Positions 17,393 to 30,100 of a stretch of DNA of 64,000 bases are shown here, piece after piece; within the stretch, counting starts at the first letter, position 1, and each line of letters begins with the position of its first letter. The DNA comes from Luteibacter sp. 9135 (GTDB taxonomy: Bacteria; Pseudomonadota; Gammaproteobacteria; Xanthomonadales; Rhodanobacteraceae): the NCBI RefSeq assembly GCF_000745005.1, contig NZ_JQNB01000001.1, positions 1,240,001 to 1,304,000 on the forward strand. Reading direction: 5' to 3'. A program made the translations under genes and the position numbers. The notes beneath the pieces are model-generated. The model ran no database searches, had not been told where the DNA came from, and saw only the letters and a program-made list of their open reading frames with translations.

Positions 17393-18139
17393 GTGAAGCA
17401 GTTGCTCATCTACGACCGCCCCCGGCCATTGAACCGGGAGGCGCACCGCTCGCTGCGCCTCGTTCCCGGCATGCCGGACTGGACGTTCGCGCGTGGGGTG
17501 AATTCCGTGCCCATGGTGCTGGCGGAATTCGCCAACGCCGGGCTGGATTATCCCCTCGTCTTCGCGGGCGCCCCGGGCCAGGAGCAGCCGGCGGTGCTGC
17601 TCGGGCTGCACAGCGGCGATAACCTGTTCGTCGACGAGGCCGGCCACTGGGCCCTGGAGGCCTACGTCCCGGCATTCCTGCGGCGCTACCCGTTCGTGCT
17701 GGCCGAGGTCGATGGCGGGGAGGATTTCACCGTCTGCGTGGACGAGGCCTATGCCGGCTTCGACACCACCCTGGGTGAGCCCCTGTTCAACGAGGACGGC
17801 AGCGATACCGCCTTGCTCGGTCATGCCGTGAAGTTCCTGTCCGATTTCCAGGCGGGCCTGCGTGCCACCCAGGCGTTCACCGCCCGGTTGCGTGAGCTGG
17901 ACCTGCTCGAGCCGCGCACGCTGCACGTGCAGCCGGCGCAGGGCAACGCCACCACGCTGGACGGTTTCCAGGTGGTATCCCTCGAGCGCCTCGCGGCGAT
18001 CGAGGGCGAGGCGCTGGCCGCCCTGCACACCAGCGGCGACCTCGCCGCCATCCATGCGCACCTGAATTCGCTGAACAACGTGGCACGGCTCTCGGCGCGG
18101 CTCGACCGCCGCCGCTCGCCCGCGACCGCGTTGAACTGA
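17393..18139 (+). CDS. SapC family protein
   Basis: The 248-residue product starts at a GTG preceded by GAGGGG and matches the SapC family: Y-D-R-P-x-P-L-N, H-x-x-L-R, F-A-R-G-V-N-S-V-P-M-V-L-A-E-F, then Y-P-F-V-L-A near residue 105 and F-N-E-D-G near 135. The family is named after a Campylobacter fetus S-layer locus gene, but its biochemical role is not established, and the protein has no signal peptide. The giant adhesin gene begins 60 bp downstream in the same direction, so co-transcription is likely. A role in expression or surface display of the adhesin is a context guess. Confidence 0.87.
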   Translation: MKQLLIYDRPRPLNREAHRSLRLVPGMPDWTFARGVNSVPMVLAEFANAGLDYPLVFAGAPGQEQPAVLLGLHSGDNLFVDEAGHWALEAYVPAFLRRYPFVLAEVDGGEDFTVCVDEAYAGFDTTLGEPLFNEDGSDTALLGHAVKFLSDFQAGLRATQAFTARLRELDLLEPRTLHVQPAQGNATTLDGFQVVSLERLAAIEGEALAALHTSGDLAAIHAHLNSLNNVARLSARLDRRRSPATALN

Positions 18140-18199
18140 GCCTTCGTACTTTCGTTCGACCGTCGCGGCGCATCGTCGCGGCGTAACAGGGGAAAAATC

Positions 18200-21100
18200 A
18201 TGTCCAGGTCGCCGACCCGTTCCCACGGGCCGCAGGGTGTCGAGCGCGTTGCCGTCATCCCGCAGGGTATTGCCGCCCATCCGTTGCGCAAGCTCAGCGT
18301 GGCGTTGGCCAGTGCGATGGCGATCGGCGTACCCCACGCGGTACTCGCGGCCTCGACGGTTACCGCGCGCGCCGGCCTGCCCACGGGCATGACCCAGGTT
18401 GCCGCCAATGGCGCGACCATCGACGTGACGACGGTGCGCGCCAATGGCAGCACGACGACGGCGTTCAACAGCTTCCGCGACTTCAACGTGGGGCAGGGCG
18501 ACACGGTCAACCTGCACCTGCCCACCGGCGCGAACAACCTGGTCAACCTGGTCGACAGCCAGGCCATCGTCAACGGCACGGTCAACGGCATGGTCGGCAC
18601 GACCAGCGGCGCAGGGCGGGTGTTCTTCGCCGACGCGAACGGCATGGTCGTGGGGGCCACCGGCGCGATCAACGTCGGCGCCCTGTCCATCGCCACGCCC
18701 AGCCAGGCGTCGATGGATGCGCTGTCCGGCGAGGCCCTGCTGGGCGGCGGCGCCTTCACCTCGAAGCTGCTCGACGGCAGCATCGACCACGACGCGGCCT
18801 CGGTGGTCGTCGATGGGCACATCACCGCGACCTCCGGCGTGCGCATCCAGGCGCATGCCATCGATGCGTCCGGCACCGTGTTCGTCACGGGCGGCGCGAC
18901 GGGCACTGGGCTGGATACCGCCGTGAACACCGGCAGCGACGGCACGGTCACCGTCGTCAAGGACGACCAGGGCATCCGCCTGGTGGCGGAAGACATCGCC
19001 ATCAAGCAGGGCGCCCAGGTGAAGGCCGTGGACAGCCATGGCACCGGCGTAGCCGACGTGACCCTGGCCGCCTCGGGCGAGGCCACCGTCACTTCCGGTC
19101 AGGCCAGCGCCAACAGCAGCGTCACCGTCAACGGCACGCTTGCCGGCAAGAACGTGAGCATCGGTGCGACCAGCGCGGCCACCGCGGACTACCAGAACGC
19201 CGACGACGCCATTGCCACGCTGGGCAGCGTCGCCACTGACGCGGCGGCCAAGCTCGGTGTGAGCAACCTGCCGATCGGTGTGGTTGCCGCGGCCAGCAAT
19301 GCCGCCGTGACGCTCGGTGCCAACGCGATCATCGTCGCCGATGGCGATGTGGTGGTGCAGGCCGCCACGGCCGCCAAGGCCGCCACGTCCGCGCTGAATG
19401 ACAAGGCGGGCCAGAGCCTGCTCGCCGCCGGCGTCTACGGTGAGACCACCGGCACCACCACTGCCACGGTGCAGTCGGGCGCGAGCATCGCCGCCGGCGG
19501 CAACGTTTCGGTGAAGGCGCTGCACAGCAGCGATCTCGACATCACCGCCAAGGTCTCGGGCAAGAACACCGTGGCCGTCGCGGCGGCCATTGGCAACGTG
19601 TCCGCCGAGACGGACGCCAGCATCGCCCAGGGTGCCACGATCACGGGCAACGGCATCGCTGTGCTGGCGCATAACAGCGGCAGCTATGGTGTCACCTCCA
19701 CGGTGGAGGCGAACAGCACCAGCCCGGTCGGCGCGAACGCGGCGCTGCTGTTCGTCGACACCAACGCGAACGCGACCAACAGCGCCAACCTGGGCACCAC
19801 CGCCAAGCCGGTCGGCTCGCTTACCGTGCTGGCCGACTCCGTCACCTCAAAGACCGAGGTGGGTGCCGAGACCTCGGTGGGTGGTGCGGACAAGGACGCG
19901 GCGCCGAAGCCGGTGGTCGCTTCCGCGGGCGACGGCATGATGCCGTTTCTGCAGGGCAAGCTGGGCGACAACCTGTCCAAGGCCGACGACACCACCGCGA
20001 AGCAGGAAAACCAGCCGGCGCAGCCCAAGGGCGACGACGCCGCCGGAAAGAGCGCCTTGCGTGGTGGCGTGGGCATCAGCCTGGCGACCGTGGACCAGGG
20101 CGCGCACGCATCGATCGGTAACGGCGCGGTGGTGAAAGCCAGCGGCGACCTGGTCGTGCAGGCCAACCTGGTCAGCGCGGGCACGAAGATCGCAGCGACC
20201 ACGGAGACGGAATCGGGCGAAGACAACGCGGCCAAGGTGTCGGCCAGCCTCGCCATCGGCGTGAGCCTGCTGCACAACGATGCCTCCGCCACCATCGGCG
20301 CGAATGCCGACCTCACGGCGCTGCACATCGGCGTGGGCAGCAACGTGTCGGTGCCGTGGGACCTTCCGTCCACGTCCGGCCTGAACGAATTCTCGAATAT
20401 CCCGGAATTCCTGAAGGACATCTACACCGATCTTTCCAAGAACGGCGGGCCACTGGCGGCCAGCTACGTCAACGCGAAATCGCAGAGTGCCGATGTCGGC
20501 CTAGCCGGTGCCATCAGCTTCTTCGCGTTGGCCAACGACAACACAGCGTGGGTCGGCAGCGGCGCGAAGCTCAACGCCACGGCGGCCACCGACGCGGCGT
20601 GGACGGGCAGCGTCGCGCTGGGCAACGATGCGGAGGGGGCAGCGATCGCGCCCGTGGCGCTGTCGTTCAACCACGCGATCGGCGTGACCGCGAATACCAC
20701 GGTCCAGACCATCGACATCAGCGGCAACATCGACCTGCTCAAGGTCAACGGCACGGGTGGCACATCCACCGATGCCGATGCCGTGGGCGGCGGGGTCAAC
20801 CTCACCAACTACGCGGACAACACCATCGCCGGTATCGGCGACGGCGTGACCGCGACGGCGAAGGGTGTCAGCGTCGACGCCAACGACACCCAGCAGATGG
20901 TGGTGATCACGCCGTCGGCCGGTCGTGGCTCGGGCGTGTCGGGCAACGTCATTTTCGCCACGGCGAACATCGACAACACGACGCATGCCTCCATCACCAA
21001 TACGGCGCGCATCGTCGCCGACGTGGTGGATGTGACCGCGCACCAGGGGGCGGGCATCTGGTCCATCGCGGGCGCCATCGCCCAGGGCACCAGCGTCGGC

Positions 21101-24100
21101 GTGGGCGTCGGTATCGCCATCAATCACCTGGACGGCGACACGCGGGCGTATATCGGCAACAACGCGGCCGACGCGACGCAGGTCGATCCGGCCATGGCCG
21201 CGGCGACGGCCATGCCGACCGCCGGCATCGCTGCCGGTGCCGTCAACGTGCTGGCCTCCACCGACGGGCGCAGCGGCGCCATCGCGATTTCCGGGGCGCA
21301 GGCAAAGGGCGAGGACAAGAAGCCGACGGACGGTTCGGGCGGCAGCGGCGGTACCGGTACCGGCGGCACAGGCACGGGCACGACGAGCGGCAGCACGCCG
21401 TCGGCGGAAGGTATCTCGAACGACCTCAGCCCCGATTTCCTCAAGACCACCCAGGCCAGCAGCGACAGCAGCACCAGCGGCTTCGGCATCGATACGATCC
21501 TGGCCAAGCTGCCGGTCATCGGCGACATGCTGGGCACGGCGAAGAAAGAAGAAGGCAGCTCCGACACCGGAACGCCACCCCCGGCCAGCAAGCCGAAAGT
21601 TGCCGTCGGTGTGGCGGGCAGTGCCACCGTGGATATCGGCAACCTCGACACGCGCGCCTCGATCGACGGTATCGCCATCGACCGCGGCACCGGTGCCACG
21701 GCCAGCGACATCGGCGTGACCGCGCTTAACCAGACCGATCTGATCAGCGCCAGCGGCGCGGCGGCACTGGCTTCGGCCAAGACCGAAAGCAAGGCCAGCA
21801 CGGGCCTGGCCGGTGCGGTGGCCTACAGCGTCATGGACAACGACACTACGGCGACGCTGAGCAATGTCACCGCCCCGCATGCGGGCGATGTGACGGTGCG
21901 CGCGTTCTCCGGCGGGTCGATCCTGGACCTGGGCCTCGGCCTGGCGAAGAACGCCAACAGCGACCAGGAAGCCTCCGCGGCGGCCGGCTCGTTCTCCATC
22001 GGCACCACGAACAACGACACCTCGGCGGGTATCGCCGCGTCCACCCTGACCGCCGCGGATGCCACCTCGTCGCTGGGCGTCACCGCGTATGACCACACCG
22101 ATATCGGTGCGGGTGGCGGTGCGTTCGCGATCGGTGGCAGCAAGGGCTTCGGTGTCGCCGTGACCTGGAGCGACATCACCAACACCAACGCCGCCTCGAT
22201 TTCCTGTGGCACCTACAGCGGTTTCGGCGGGTTGTCCGTGCAGGCGCTGACTGCCTCGCGCATCGCGGCGGCGGCCATCGGCACCGCGTATTCCAACACC
22301 ACCGACAGCCAGGAACTGAGCGGGTCGTTCACCTTCAACCAGGTGAGCAACAGCGTATCCGCGCGCGTCACCAACGCCACCATCGCCAGCGGCCAGGGCG
22401 ATGTCACCGTGCAGGCGAGCGGCAGCGCGCCGGTGCAGGCCTATGACGACCTGCTGGCATCGCACGGTCGCTCGGTGGCCAACGTCATCGACTTCAGCGG
22501 CTCCGCGATCGGCGGCGTCGCGCCCACGGGCGCCGCGATCTTCGCGGTGTCCGGCGCCATTGCCGTCGGCGGCGAGTCGGCCGGCATGGCCGCGGCGGTC
22601 AATACCATCGCGGACAGCTACGCGGCCGTGCTGTCGGGCGGCTCGGTGACCACCACGGGCAACGTAGCAGTCACCGCCACCGACGCCACGCGCATCGTGG
22701 CCCTCGCCGCCGGCATCGGCGGTTCGAAGGGCCAGTTCGCCGGCGCGGGCTCGATGACGGCCAACTTCATCAACGATAATGTCACGGCCACGCTCGGCGA
22801 CAGCAGCAAGCTCACCGGGACCACGGTCAGTGGCGCCACGGTGGCCGTGCAGGCGACCAACGCCGCGTTGATCGACACGCTGGCCGGTGCGGTCGCGGTG
22901 TCCACCAAGGGTGCATCGGCCGGACTGGCGGTGGCTTTCGACGAGATCGGCAGCCAGACCTCGGCCAGCATCGTCGATGCGGGCATCACCACGAACGGCT
23001 CGGCCACGGCGGCCGGTTGCGCCGGTGCCGCGGCGGCTGTCTCCGCCACCGCCTGCGCCACGGGGACGATCAACGCGGCAGCCGTCGGCGTGGCCGGTGC
23101 GGACAAGGTGGCGCTGACCGGGTCGCTGGCGATCAACGACATCGGCCTGGAAGACACCGGTGCCATCGGCAGTCTCGCCAGCGCCCTGCGCCCGACCTTC
23201 ACCCGCGCCAGCATCGACGCCAGCCGGCTGGATACCTCCAGCATCGGCGTGCACGCGAACGACAGCGCCACCATCGACACGCTGGCCGGTGCCATCGCCG
23301 GGTCGAGCGAGGCGGCAGCCGGCGCGGGCTTTGCGCTGGAAAACATCGGCGCCAACACGAGCGCCGGCTTCACCGCCAGCCAGGTCAAAGCAAGCGGCGC
23401 GGTGAATGTCGGTGCCGCCTCCACCGGCAGCATCGATGCCATCGCCGTGGGCGGTGCGCTCTCGGGTGATGTCGCGGTGGGTGGCTCGGTCACGGCCAAC
23501 CTGATCGGCAACCACACCACGGCCACCGTCGACGGGCTGTCCGGCTACGGCGGTGCCACGCGCGCCAGCATGACCAGCCTCGATGTCAGCGCCACCGACA
23601 GTGCATCGATCGACTCCCTGGCCGGCGCGCTCGCGATCGGCCTCGAAGCCGGCGGCGTGGGCGCCGCCTCGTCGGTCAACGGCATTGCCAACCTTACCCA
23701 TGCCACGCTGTCCAACAGCGTGCTGGATGTACGCGACAGCACGACGGTGGAAGCGGCCTCGACGGCGGCGATCCGTTCGCTGGCCGCGGCGGCCGCCGGC
23801 GGCGAAGGCCTGGGCCTGGCCGGTGCACTCACCGTCAACACGATCGGCAACGACATCGCCGCGACGATCTCCGGCGGCAGCCAGGACAGCGCGGGCAATA
23901 CAACGCGCGTCACCGCGTCCGACGACGCGTCCATCCTGTCCATGGCCGGCTCGCTGGGCGTGTCCGCCGGTGGCGGCCTGGGCGCGGCGATCGCGGTCAA
24001 CGATATCCGTACGACGACCGCCGCCGAACTCGACGGCGCCACGTGGCATGCGAAGAACGTGACCGTGGCCGCCGACAGCAGCAATCCGGGTACCGGCGCC

Positions 24101-27100
24101 AACATCCGCACGGTAGCGGCCGGCGTGGGCGGCGGCTCGGTGGGCGGTGCGGCCTCCGCGGCCACCAACCTGTCCAGCGCCAAGGTCAGCGCCGCCATCA
24201 CCGGCGGCGCGCAGGTCACTGCCGAGAACAACATCGCCGTGACGGCCGTGAACCGCCAGGGTATCGACGTGTTCGCCGGCAGCGCCGGTATCGGCGTGGG
24301 TGCGGTCGGCGTCGGCCTCGGTGCGGTGGTCAACTACCTGCACGACACCACCACGGCGTACATCGACGGCACGGGCACGCACGTCAACGCGCTCGGCAAG
24401 GACGCGAGCGACACCGTCAGCGTGGCCAGCGGCCAGCTGGCGCACCCGGAAAAACTCGATACCGGCACGATCCATGGCAGCGGCGATTACGTCAGCCCGG
24501 ACCTGTCCGAGGGCAACGTCGCCATCAGCGGCCTGGCCGTGAATGCCAGCTCGACGCAGGCGGTGGCCACACTCGGCGCCAGCGTCGCCGCGGCGTTCGA
24601 TCCGGTCGGATCCGCCGCCATCGCGGTCATGGGCAATGCCAACGTGCTGGGTGGCACCACCAGCGCGTATATCGCCGATGCCAGCGTCAACCAGGACAAC
24701 GCGAATACGGGTGCCGGCGCGGCACAGGCCGTGGACGTGCGCGCCAGCAGCCATGCCTACGATGCGTCCTTCGTGGCCGGCGTCGCGGGCGGTGCCAACG
24801 TGGCCGGCAGCGGTGCACTGGGTGCCAACGCGTTCCAGCGCAGCACGCAGGCATCCATCCAGGATGCCACCGTCACCACGAACGGCCTCGCCAACGTGGA
24901 TGCCGAGTCCAGCCAGCGCAGCGTCGCTGCCGTCGTCGGCCTCGCCGCCGGCCTGGCCGGCGGTGCGGGCACCGGCGTGGTCAACGTGTTCGACGCCGGT
25001 ACGTCGGCGGCCGTCACCCACGGCACGCTGAGCGCCGGTTCGCTCGACGTCACGGCGCACTCGCTCAGCCAGGCCAACATGATCGGTGGTGCGGGCGCCT
25101 TCGGTGGCGTGGCCGTGGCCGGCGCGTTCCTGTTGTCCGATAGCCACAACACCACTTCCGCCAGCATCGGCGATACCGCCGGTGATACCACCCTGCACGT
25201 CGGCGGGGATGTCGACGTGGACGCCCGCTCCGATGTCACGCTCGGCAGCGCCATGGTCAGCGGCGCGGGTGCCGGCGGCACGGCGGTGGCGGGCATGGCG
25301 TCCGTCACCGTGGTCGGCAACACCACCACGGCCACGCTGGAACGCACGCAGCTCGATCGCGATGCGTCCGACACCGCGGCCAGCAGCCTCGAAGTGCATG
25401 CGGCCGAGACCATCGGCGTCACGCCGGATGCCGCCAGTGCCGCCGTCTCCTTCGGCAGTGCCGGCGTGGGCGCCGCCGCCAACGTGGTGATCGTGCAAGG
25501 CGCGGTCGGCGCATCGATCCTGGACAGCGCGGCCAGCGTCGCCGGCCATACCGACGTGGCGGCCACCAGCACCAAGACCCTCGACATCACCACGTTGTCC
25601 GGCGGCCTCGGTGCCGGCGTGGGCCTCAGCGGCGCGCTGGGCCTGGCGATCATCGGCAACGGCTCGCTCACCGACAGCGCGTCCGGTAGCAACCCGCTCG
25701 GCGAGCTGGACAAGGGCGGCAACGGCACGCTCAGCGCGATGAACGGCATGGGCGGCCAGGGGCTGGCCAGCGGCGCGCAGATGGGCGGCCATCTCTCACA
25801 GTCCGATGCGGATGCCGTCAACGCGGCGACCAAGGTCGGCCTGCTGGATGGCAACCATCAGCTGCTGCGCCAGCGCGACGGTACGCAGGCGACGATCGGC
25901 AACAGCACGCTCGTCACCGGCAGTCTCGATGTCACCGCCACGGGCACCACCTCGCTGACCAACGTGGTCGGCAACGTGGCGGCCGGCGCGTTCCTCGGCG
26001 CCGGTGGCGCCATCGCTTTCAGTCTCGTCGACCAGAACGTCGGTGCCACGGTGGACGCGCAGTCGACCGTCACCAGCGGCGGGGCGATGAACGTCACCGC
26101 GCAGTCGCTTAACGGCACGGCGCACGCTTACGGCGCCAACCTGCAGGCGGAAAGCGGCACTTACTCGGTCGCCACCAGCGCCTACCAGGGCGCGGCCGGC
26201 TTCGTCGGCCTCGGCGGTGCCATCGCCATCTCGGAGCTGTCCAATCACGTCAGCGCCATCGGTGCCGGCACGATCCGGCTCGGCAACGGCAGTGCGCTGG
26301 CGATCACGGCTCAGGACCAGACGGCTGTCGCGGCGCGTGGCGGCGGCGCGGTAGCCGGCGGTCTCGCAGGCGGCGTGGTGGTCAGCCAGGCCGACAAGCA
26401 TGGCGATACCACGGCGTCGATCGGCGACAACGCGTCGGTCTCCGGGGCCGGCGCGGTCGGTGTCAACGCCGGCTCCACCGGCGCGGTGAGCGCGAAGGCG
26501 ACCGCCGTCGCGGCGGGCCTGTTCGTCGCGGCCAACGGTGCCGATGCGAATGCGCGCGACCGTGAAAGCATCACGGCCATCGTCGGCAAGGAAGCGCATG
26601 TCACGGCCTACGCCCTTGCGGTGCAGGCGGTGTCCACGCCGCAGGTGGACGCGCAGGCATTCGGTGTCGCCGTGTCGGGTGGCGTGTCCCTGGGCGCCTC
26701 CGTCGCCACGGCGGAAGGCGACCAGCAGGTGCTGGCGAAGGTGGACGATTCCGCCTACCTCACCGCCACCGGCGACAGCCGTATCCTCGCCACCAACGGC
26801 ACGACGGCCGGCAATGGCGTACGCGCCACGGCTGTCGGCGGTGCCGGCGGTTTGCTGCTGGGCGCCAATGCCAGCGCGGCCACGGCGGCATCCAACGCCA
26901 GCGTGCAGGCCCTGACCGGCGACAGCGTGCGCCTGCCCAACGCCAACCTGACCCTGCAGGCGATCAACACCACGATGCAGACCGCCTCGGCCACGGCCGG
27001 CGCGGCGGGATTCATCGGCGTGGGCGCTGCGGTGGCCGAAGCCGACGCGACCACCGTGACCGCGGCGTCGCTGGGTACCAATACCTTGAGCGGGGGCACC

Positions 27101-30100
27101 CGCACGGGCACCCTGCACCTGGACGCCGAAGGCAGCGACACCAACCTCGCCGATGCCACCGCCGGCAGCGGCGGCGTGATCTCCGGCAACGCGGCCGTGG
27201 CGCGAACGTCCAACACGGGCAGCACGTCCGCCACGGTGGGCGACGGCAGCAGCATCCACGGCGGCGCGATGGCGATCACCGCGTCGCACCAGGCCGATTA
27301 CGCCGTGGCCGTGAACGCGGCGGGCGCCGGCATCGCCAACATGAGCGGCGGCTTCGCTTCCACCAACGTCACCTCCAACGTGAGCGCGGGCCTCGGCAAC
27401 GGCGCCGCCCTCTACGGCTCCGGCTTCATCGACATCGGCTCGAGCAACCACTTCATGAACGTCGGCACGGCACCGCAGGTGCAGGGCGGCGGCGGTGGCG
27501 TGCTCTCGGGCGCGGCGGCGACCAACAGCACCAGCCTGGGCGGCACGGCCTCGGCACGGGTCGGCGACAGCAGCACGATCGTCTCCGGTCTGGACGCGGG
27601 CATGGCAAACGCGCTCGCCAACCAGTACGACGGCTACGTGTACACCAGCGGTGCGGATCCCTTCGCCAACCCCGGTCGCATCCTGATCGGCGCCGATACC
27701 CAGATCGTGGACAACGCGACGGTGTCGCTGGATTCCGGCGGCGCGGTGGCGGGCTCGGGCGTGCGCAACAGCCTGACCGCGACGGTCACCAACGACGTGG
27801 GCACCGGTAGCAACGACAAGCTGCTGACCAACGGTGCCATCGGCCTGGGCAGCGACGTGCAGTCGATGACCTCGCAGTCGGCGCTGACGCATACCTATGG
27901 CGGTGGCGCGCTGGGTGCCGCCTCGGCCTCCACGTCGATCACCGCGACGCAGAACGTCACGGTCGGCGACAACTCGATGTTGCTCGCCTTCAGCCAGATC
28001 AACCTGACCGCGGGCATCGATCCCGCCGGTTTCGCACCCACGGTGTTCTCCGCCGACAGCGTCGGCCAGGCCTATGTGCGCGGCATCATCGCCATCGCCA
28101 CGGGCTCGGCGACCACCACCGTGCACAGCACGGCCAACACCACCATTGGCACCGGCGCGCGCGTGCTCGGCGGTGCGGACATCAACCTCGGCAGCTATCG
28201 CGGCACGGCCAATGTCACGGCGGAAGGCGCAGGCCATGGTTACGAGCTGGGCTTCATCCCGGTCACCACGACCGACAGCAACGCGTCGGCCGACGGTAGC
28301 GAGAACCTGGCCCTGCGCGGGTCCGTCACCGCGGGCATCTACGCCGACAACGAGGTGAACATCGACGCAGGCATGCAGCTCACGCATGCCCACGGTGCGC
28401 CGTTGCTCTACAACCGCGACGACAACTTCAGCCCCTGGTCGTACATCGACCAGCATGCCGCCGGCCTGGGCGCCAATACCGACAGCAGCGGCAACAAGGG
28501 CGTACCGGTCGTGACCGGTGCGGGCCAGTTGCAGGCGCCGACCGGCCTGACCCCGGTCAACAACAACGGCGACTCGGACGTGGCACCCGCAGCCAGTTCC
28601 GGCACCACCGGTGTATCGCCGGGCTCGGCCAGCGCGGACGATCTGTCCGTGGCCGAGATCCTCAAGGGCACGACCACGCCCGGTACCACCTCCGCCTTCA
28701 CGCTCGGCTCGATGTTCGCCTCGGGCGGTAACCTCACCGTGCACGCCGGCAACATCAGCGGCAGCGGCGTGCTTGCGGCCAACGGCAGCCCGTCCGTCGC
28801 CGTGAACAACGCCAGCAGTGCGTACCTGGTGCTCAACGACATCAACGTGTCCGCCAACGCGGGCGGTGCGGTCACCTTCACCGGTGGGGCCAACGCGGCC
28901 AGCGATGCGGCGATGGGCGTGCACAACGACACCAGCGGCATCGCGCCCTCGGTGACGTTGAACAACAGCTACACCGGCTCAATGCCGAACCAGCCGTCCT
29001 CGGTGACCCAGGGCCCGGCCATGCTGCTGGGCGGCACCATCACCAACCTGGGCGGTTTGGTCGACATCAGCAACGCCACCGGCTCGGTCGGCCAGTTCGC
29101 ACCGATCTCCGCGCAGCAGATCAAGGAATACGTGCCCAACGGCGCTGTGGCCGTGTACCTGCCCAACGGCGCGTACCACTCCGGCTCCGATCCGGTGGCG
29201 TCGTACCTTCCGTACCAGATCGACCTGGGCAACGCGACCAACGCCGTGATGTACGCGGTGAACGCGATCTACAACGCCAACGGCCAGTACACCAGCAACG
29301 ACGACCTCTCCAACCGCCTCTACAACACCCTGGGCACCGGCAACCTCGCCTTCAACAACGGCAAGGAGGGCGGCGTATCGATGATTTTCCTCGGCACCTG
29401 CCTGCCGTACGCCAACAGCACCTGTGGTACCAACCCCGGTACCGCCGGTACCTACGACTTCCACGGCCAGGCGTTGCCGAAGCTGTGGGTGCTGCCGACG
29501 ACCAAGACGATCGCCGCCGATCCGACGCCGACCAATGCCAGCGCATCCGGGCTGATCGCCCAGACCATCGCGGTGAAGGCCAAGTTCATCGACATCGACA
29601 GTGCGATGACCGCCGGCCGCCCGACCGACTACACCATCACGCTGAGCGCGGCGGCCAAGACCTTCATCGACGGCCAGAGCGGCAGCAGTGGCCAGGTCGA
29701 CCTGCCGACCAACCTGTGGTGCGCCTCCGGCGGCGCCACCTGCACGCCGGGCCTGGTCAAGTACGACCTGGGCACGAAGACGATCGTCATCGCCAACGTC
29801 AACGCGTCCGGTGGCGGCTTCGTCTCGCTCGATGGCGGCATCATCAGCACCAAGGCGCTGGGCAACATCACCATCAACGACGGCTACGGCCATGTCACGC
29901 TGAACAATGCGCTGGGCCTGCCCGTGCAGCTGGCCGACATCAATACCGGCAACAACGCCGTCGGTGAGCTGAAGATCACGGATACGTTCAAGCAGTACAC
30001 CGATGCCAACGGCAGCTGGAGCCAGACGCAGTGGTACGTCGACACGCGCGGTGCCGGCACCAAGGTGTACACCAACAGCAACCGGGCCACCGACCTCGCC